Shown: positions 59,130-62,314 of the stretch, piece after piece | Layout of the letters: every line of letters starts with the position of its first letter | Numbering within the stretch: the first letter of the stretch is position 1 | Assembly: GCA_003220435.1 (NCBI GenBank) | Contig: QHSL01000090.1 | Coordinates: 1 to 62,314 of the forward strand | DNA from: Candidatus Rokuibacteriota bacterium | Lineage (GTDB): Bacteria; Methylomirabilota; Methylomirabilia; Rokubacteriales; CSP1-6 | Direction of reading: 5' to 3' | DNA length: 62,314 bases | Made by a program: the position numbers and the translations under genes | Notes under the pieces: generated by a model | Databases searched by the model: none | Seen by the model: only the letters and a program-made list of their open reading frames with translations | What the model was told of the DNA's origin: nothing

Positions 59130-60377
59130 TCAGCGCGCGGCCGCACGCCGACGCGCCGCGTACTCGAGGAGCCGGAAGAGCGCCAGCCCGAGAATCGTCG
59201 CGGCCATCACGACGGCCGCGAAGAGGACCGGGGCGGCCGCGCTGCCGGAGACGTCGCGCACGACGCCCGCGGCCGACTGGATCGCGGCCATCATGACGTA
59301 GAACACGGTGTAGTAGATGCCGAAGCTCGTCGCCAGCTGCGCGGGCGCCACGGCTCTCGGCAGGAGGGTCATGATACCGCCGGGCGGCGCGCCGATGGCG
59401 AGACCAACCAGGCAGAACGCCAGCAGCGAATGGTCGAGGACCGGCAGCAGCGTCATGACGCTCGCCGCGACCACGGAGCCGGCGACGATGACGAGGTTCG
59501 GCCGGCCGAGACGGTCGGTGAGCAGCCCCCCGAGAGGTACCGAGACCATCGTGAGCAAGATCGCCGCGCTCACGATGTAGCCGGCGTCGGCGAGCGAGAC
59601 CCCACGCGCCATCAGCAGGCCGGGGCCGAACGCGATGACGGCCACCAGGCTCGCATTGAAGCAGCCCCACGCGAAGCCGGCGCTCGTGCCGAGCGCGATC
59701 TCCCACGCGGAGGGGCGCGAGCGGTCCTCGACCGGCGCGGCGCGGCCATCCGGCCGACGCGGCGGATCGCGATACGCGAACGCGATCAGCACGAGCCCGA
59801 GCGCGGCCACGGCCGCCGTCGCCAGGATCGCCGTCCGCCACGAGGTACGAGTGGCCAGGACGCCGAGCGTGGCGGCGGCGAGGCCCAGGCCCACGGGCCA
59901 GCTCGTGAGCATGATGGCCATCGCGGTCGACATCTCGCCGCCCGCGAACCAGTCGGCGACCATCTTGGCGAGCAGGACGTTCATCAGCACAGCCCCGATG
60001 CCGGCGACCAATCGTCCGGCCAGGGCGGGGGCATAGCCGTGCGCGGCGGCTGTGATGACGCCGCCGGCGACCATGAGCGCGAGGCTCCCGCCCACCGTCC
60101 GGCGCTCGCCGAGACGCTGGCCGAGAATTCCCGCCGGCAGCGCCAGGAAGGCGCCGGGGAGCATGTAGAGACCGAGGAGCGAGCCGAGCTGCGTCCAGCT
60201 GAGCCCCAGGTCGGTCACGAGCAGCGGGCCCACCGAGGCGATCGCTTGGAACTGGTAGCCCATCGACGTGCGCGTCACGAACACGATCGCCAGCACAACC
60301 CAGCGGTTGGTGAGTGCTGCGGGCCGTCGCGGGGCTGGGGCCCCGCCGGCCGAGGCGCGGCTGTGAGAATCGGTCAT
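59130..60377 (-). CDS. MFS transporter with repeat-encoded N-terminus
   Basis: 415-residue major facilitator with about twelve hydrophobic segments. The first helix ([18 protein letters not shown]) is preceded by [19 protein letters not shown], encoded by repeat copy 7. The loop 2-3 motif is [17 protein letters not shown], and loop 8-9 has [14 protein letters not shown]. No start codon exists between the repeat and the first helix, and TATGAT lies eight bases before ATG 60377, so the repeat must be translated. The family includes nitrate/nitrite- and oxalate-type carriers; the substrate is unknown. It is divergent from the binding-protein gene downstream. Confidence 0.9.
   Translation of the reverse strand: MTDSHSRASAGGAPAPRRPAALTNRWVVLAIVFVTRTSMGYQFQAIASVGPLLVTDLGLSWTQLGSLLGLYMLPGAFLALPAGILGQRLGERRTVGGSLALMVAGGVITAAAHGYAPALAGRLVAGIGAVLMNVLLAKMVADWFAGGEMSTAMAIMLTSWPVGLGLAAATLGVLATRTSWRTAILATAAVAALGLVLIAFAYRDPPRRPDGRAAPVEDRSRPSAWEIALGTSAGFAWGCFNASLVAVIAFGPGLLMARGVSLADAGYIVSAAILLTMVSVPLGGLLTDRLGRPNLVIVAGSVVAASVMTLLPVLDHSLLAFCLVGLAIGAPPGGIMTLLPRAVAPAQLATSFGIYYTVFYVMMAAIQSAAGVVRDVSGSAAAPVLFAAVVMAATILGLALFRLLEYAARRRAAAR
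60314..60358 (+). repeat. 45-bp palindromic repeat, copy 7
   Basis: Two or three substitutions in the 5' half (GTGCT, GGGCCG). It lies about 105 bases upstream of the plus-strand binding-protein gene in sense orientation, and antisense within the first codons of the divergent MFS gene, which it helps encode. Confidence 0.9.
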
Positions 60378-60385
60378 GTGGCGGA

Positions 60386-60391
60386 ATCATA
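60386..60391 (-). promoter_or_regulatory. -10 hexamer TATGAT, leaderless MFS gene
   Basis: On the minus strand TATGAT ends eight bases before ATG 60377. This spacing fixes the MFS start upstream of repeat copy 7. Confidence 0.5.
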
Positions 60392-60418
60392 GCGGACGAC
60401 GGAGGACCGGCGGTCGAC

Positions 60419-60447
60419 TTGATCCGCCACGGCAGTCGGCATAGAGT
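60419..60447 (+). promoter_or_regulatory. sigma-70-type promoter for the second binding-protein gene
   Basis: TTGATC (60419-60424) and TAGAGT (60442-60447) with a 17-base spacer. GGGAGGA follows as ribosome site before ATG 60465. Repeat copy 7 is upstream of this promoter. Confidence 0.6.
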
Positions 60448-60464
60448 CCCGCCGGGAGGACAGT

Positions 60465-62108
60465 ATGGCGTCCATCGTGAGTCGTCGCGATCTGCTAAAG
60501 CTCGGAGGGATGTCGGTCGCCGCCCACGCCGCGCCGGCGCTGTTGGAGCGTAGCGTCGCGGAGGCGCAGACGCCGAAGCGCGGCGGAGTGTTCCGGGTCC
60601 GCGGCGAGGACGCCACCACCGGCTTCGATCCCCATCTCTTCGCGAACCATCACCGGATCTCCACGAACCTCTCGTTCACGCACAGCCGGCTGGTGAAGGT
60701 GAAGGCCGGCCCGTCGGTGGCGCCGGGCACGCTGCCGATCGAGGGAGACCTGGCGGAGTCGTGGACGCAGCCCAATGACCGGACGTACGTCTTCAAGCTC
60801 CGGAAGGGCGTCCGATGGCACCCGAAGCCTCCGGTGAACGGTCGCGAGCTGACCGCGGATGACGTGAAGTACACGTACGAGCGCTTTCTCGCGATCAAGG
60901 GGAATCCGAACCGGTCGGCGCTCGGCCACGTCGAGAAGATCGAGGCGCTCGATCGCTACGCCGTGCGCTTCACGCTCGGCGAGCCCTTCGGCTGGTTCCT
61001 CGACTACCTGGCGAACACCGTGATGTGGATCGTGCCGCGCGAGGCGGTGGAGCAGTTCGGGGATCTCAAGCGCGCCGAGGCATGCATCGGGACCGGCCCA
61101 TGGATGCTCGAGCGCTACGATCCCAACGTGCGACTCATCTTCGTCCGGAACCCGAACTACTTCCTGCCCGGCTTGCCCTATGCGGACGGGGTCGAGGTGA
61201 CCGTCGACGAGGATCCGTCCTCCCGGCTCTCCGCCTGGATCGCCGGCAAGTACGACTTCGCCCCCGAGTACGGCCAGTGCGTGCGGCGGCTCGACCTGGA
61301 CGTCGCCAAGGGCCGGAAGCCCGGCCTCAAGACGCAGGAGTTCGTCGTGCTCTTCGGCGGTATCACCATGATGAAGCTCGACCGTGAGCCGTTCCGGGAC
61401 ATCAGGGTTCGCCGCGCCTTGGCCCAGACCTCCAACTGGAAGGAGATCCTCGAGTCCAACGCGTGGTCTCTCGGGCACGGCGTTCCGAATCCGACGGTTC
61501 CGGCCGCGCTGAAGGAGTGGTCCATCCCGATCGACCAGCTCACGCCGGACGGGAGGCGGCTCTACGACCGGAACGTTCCGGAGGCCAAGCGGCTCCTGGC
61601 GCAGGCCGGCTTTCCGTCGGGGCTCAAGCTGCCGGTCGAGGCGACGCTCGGCTGGAGCCCCGACTACGTCGACCAGATCCAGGTGGTCATGCGCAACTGG
61701 AAGGACGCTGGTATCGACACCGAGCTCCGGGGCAAGGAGTTCGGCGCGTTCATGGCGAGCGTGATTTACGGCAAGTTCGAGAAGCTGGCGCACAGCCTCC
61801 GCGGCGGGAGCCCGATTCCGGACATCACGCTCTACAACGGCCACGTTCCAGGCGAGGCCCTGAACTCCTCCGGCGTCGACGATCCCAAGCTGACCGACAT
61901 GATCCGCCTGCAGCGCCGCACGCTCGACGTCGCCAAGCGCCGCGAGATCGTCTACGACATCCAGCGCTACCTGGCCGAGCAGGTCTACTACCACTACGAT
62001 CCCTCGGTGCTGACCGTCGCCGCCTGGGAACCCTATGTGAAGAACTTCTCCCCGAACCTCGGCCACGACTACGGCGGACGCCTGATGGCCGCCTGGCTCG
62101 ACCGCTGA
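60465..62108 (+). CDS. ABC transporter substrate-binding protein (peptide family), second copy
   Basis: 547-residue family 5 solute-binding protein with a twin-arginine signal (VSRRDLLKLGGMSVAAHAA). Mature blocks include KRGGVFRVRGEDATTGFDP, GDLAESWTQPNDRTYVFKLR, GVRWHPKPPVNGRELTADDV, IGTGPWMLERYDPNVR, RDIRVRRALAQTSNWKEIL and a C-terminal YLAEQVYYHYDPS. It differs clearly from the protein at 47868 and so probably binds another ligand. No permease follows within the window; the degraded permease at 58838 could be a relic of its former transporter. The promoter is well formed. Confidence 0.94.
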   Translation: MASIVSRRDLLKLGGMSVAAHAAPALLERSVAEAQTPKRGGVFRVRGEDATTGFDPHLFANHHRISTNLSFTHSRLVKVKAGPSVAPGTLPIEGDLAESWTQPNDRTYVFKLRKGVRWHPKPPVNGRELTADDVKYTYERFLAIKGNPNRSALGHVEKIEALDRYAVRFTLGEPFGWFLDYLANTVMWIVPREAVEQFGDLKRAEACIGTGPWMLERYDPNVRLIFVRNPNYFLPGLPYADGVEVTVDEDPSSRLSAWIAGKYDFAPEYGQCVRRLDLDVAKGRKPGLKTQEFVVLFGGITMMKLDREPFRDIRVRRALAQTSNWKEILESNAWSLGHGVPNPTVPAALKEWSIPIDQLTPDGRRLYDRNVPEAKRLLAQAGFPSGLKLPVEATLGWSPDYVDQIQVVMRNWKDAGIDTELRGKEFGAFMASVIYGKFEKLAHSLRGGSPIPDITLYNGHVPGEALNSSGVDDPKLTDMIRLQRRTLDVAKRREIVYDIQRYLAEQVYYHYDPSVLTVAAWEPYVKNFSPNLGHDYGGRLMAAWLDR

Positions 62109-62117
62109 CCATTCCGG

Positions 62118-62286
62118 CGGTCGTGGGTTCGACGGCGAGGGCGTGACAGAGTCGAGACGACCACGCGCCACGCGTCCGCATGCCGTTTGCGGCTGGGCTC
62201 CATCCCGGCGCGACGACGTCCGTCGCCGCTACCAGGGAACGGGTCCCTTCGACCCTGTCACGCCCGCACCGTCGAACCCACGACCG
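62118..62286. repeat. 38-bp inverted repeat flanking a 93-bp spacer
   Basis: The left arm (62118-62155) and right arm (62249-62286) are complementary over 38 bases with three mismatches. The outer 18 bases, starting CGGTCGTGGGTTCGACGG, match perfectly. The spacer contains a smaller hairpin (AGGGA/TCCCT). It begins nine bases after the binding-protein stop. It could be a long termination or processing hairpin, or a small non-autonomous mobile element; no target duplication is obvious. Confidence 0.75.
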
Positions 62287-62314
62287 GTTCTCCGCAGCGT
62301 GGCTCACTCCTGAG

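Noticed and set aside
62118-62155. tRNA-like GGTTCGA sequence
   Set aside because: It resembles a T-loop, but there is no acceptor stem, D-arm or anticodon arm around it; it belongs to the long inverted repeat.
1-62314. CRISPR arrays, prophage, integrases or transposases
   Set aside because: No regularly spaced direct repeats, phage structural genes or recombinase motifs were seen anywhere in the window.

Overview
This 62.3-kb window is GC-rich bacterial chromosome, densely coding on both strands, with no rRNA, tRNA, CRISPR array or intact insertion sequence that I can see. The mix of genes suggests a soil or sediment heterotroph. It includes peptide-type ABC transporter parts with twin-arginine binding proteins, a family III CoA transferase, a hydantoinase pair, flavin-dependent LLM oxidoreductases, a thiolase/DUF35 pair, molybdopterin enzymes and a PQQ dehydrogenase with its cytochrome. 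The envelope genes (murB, a MurC-like ligase, a lytic transglycosylase, lipoproteins) and a sigma-54-type promoter indicate a diderm, Gram-negative-type cell. The style resembles Candidatus Rokubacteria / Methylomirabilota-type genomes. That placement is inference from style, because no phylogenetic marker is present.

Layout. 1-8.3 kb: a hybrid histidine kinase (cut at the left edge), a cyclase-family hydrolase, an SrkA-like kinase, a lipoprotein, a MurC-like ligase coupled to a membrane protein, and a lytic transglycosylase behind a sigma-54-like promoter. 8.5-15.6 kb: a tartrate/malate-type dehydrogenase, an AcpH-like protein, a thiolase/DUF35 operon, an M24-fold protein with an alpha/beta hydrolase, an acyl-CoA dehydrogenase and a small protein. 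15.8-24.4 kb: a damaged methyltransferase, a coiled-coil protein, a NYN-LOTUS-like protein, a double-hotdog thioesterase, a MASE1-PAS-HisKA sensor, an aldo/keto reductase and an 814-residue GAF protein. 24.4-36.6 kb: a CoA transferase, a HAD hydrolase, an arylsulfotransferase-like propeller, a TonB-domain protein divergent from a PQQ dehydrogenase/cytochrome c pair, a molybdopterin oxidoreductase, a Nudix hydrolase, a YncE-like propeller, an MBL hydrolase and a Uma2 nuclease. 36.6-47.8 kb: a hyuA-GNAT-hyuB operon divergent from an SDR/hydrolase/LLM operon, then a phosphotransferase, a TPR membrane protein and a second LLM enzyme. 47.9-62.3 kb: a peptide-type transporter (binding protein and two permeases, no ATPase), a lone xanthine-dehydrogenase-type subunit, an adenylate cyclase, an MBL hydrolase, a REC-PilZ regulator, murB, a permease remnant, an MFS transporter and a second binding protein.

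The most unusual signal is a 45-bp three-step palindrome present seven times. Six copies lie just upstream of a gene and the seventh lies inside one, always in the same orientation relative to that gene. One copy is translated inside hyuA and another in the first codons of the MFS gene. In two cases the element's conserved 3' flank appears to supply the ribosome-binding sequence and start codon. A different 77-bp fold-back element sits between two convergent genes and supplies one of their stop codons. Many monocistronic genes also show a TANNNT hexamer 6-8 nt before the start codon, the spacing expected of leaderless mRNAs.

No stretch longer than about 300 bases lacks a gene. The larger gaps are 7708-7933 (sigma-54-type promoter and dyads), 8282-8492 (upstream of the dehydrogenase, one short dyad), 15584-15847 (degenerate start region of the methyltransferase), 16355-16538, 19205-19385 (short hairpins), 51782-51992 (nothing recognised) and 62109-62314 (long inverted repeat).
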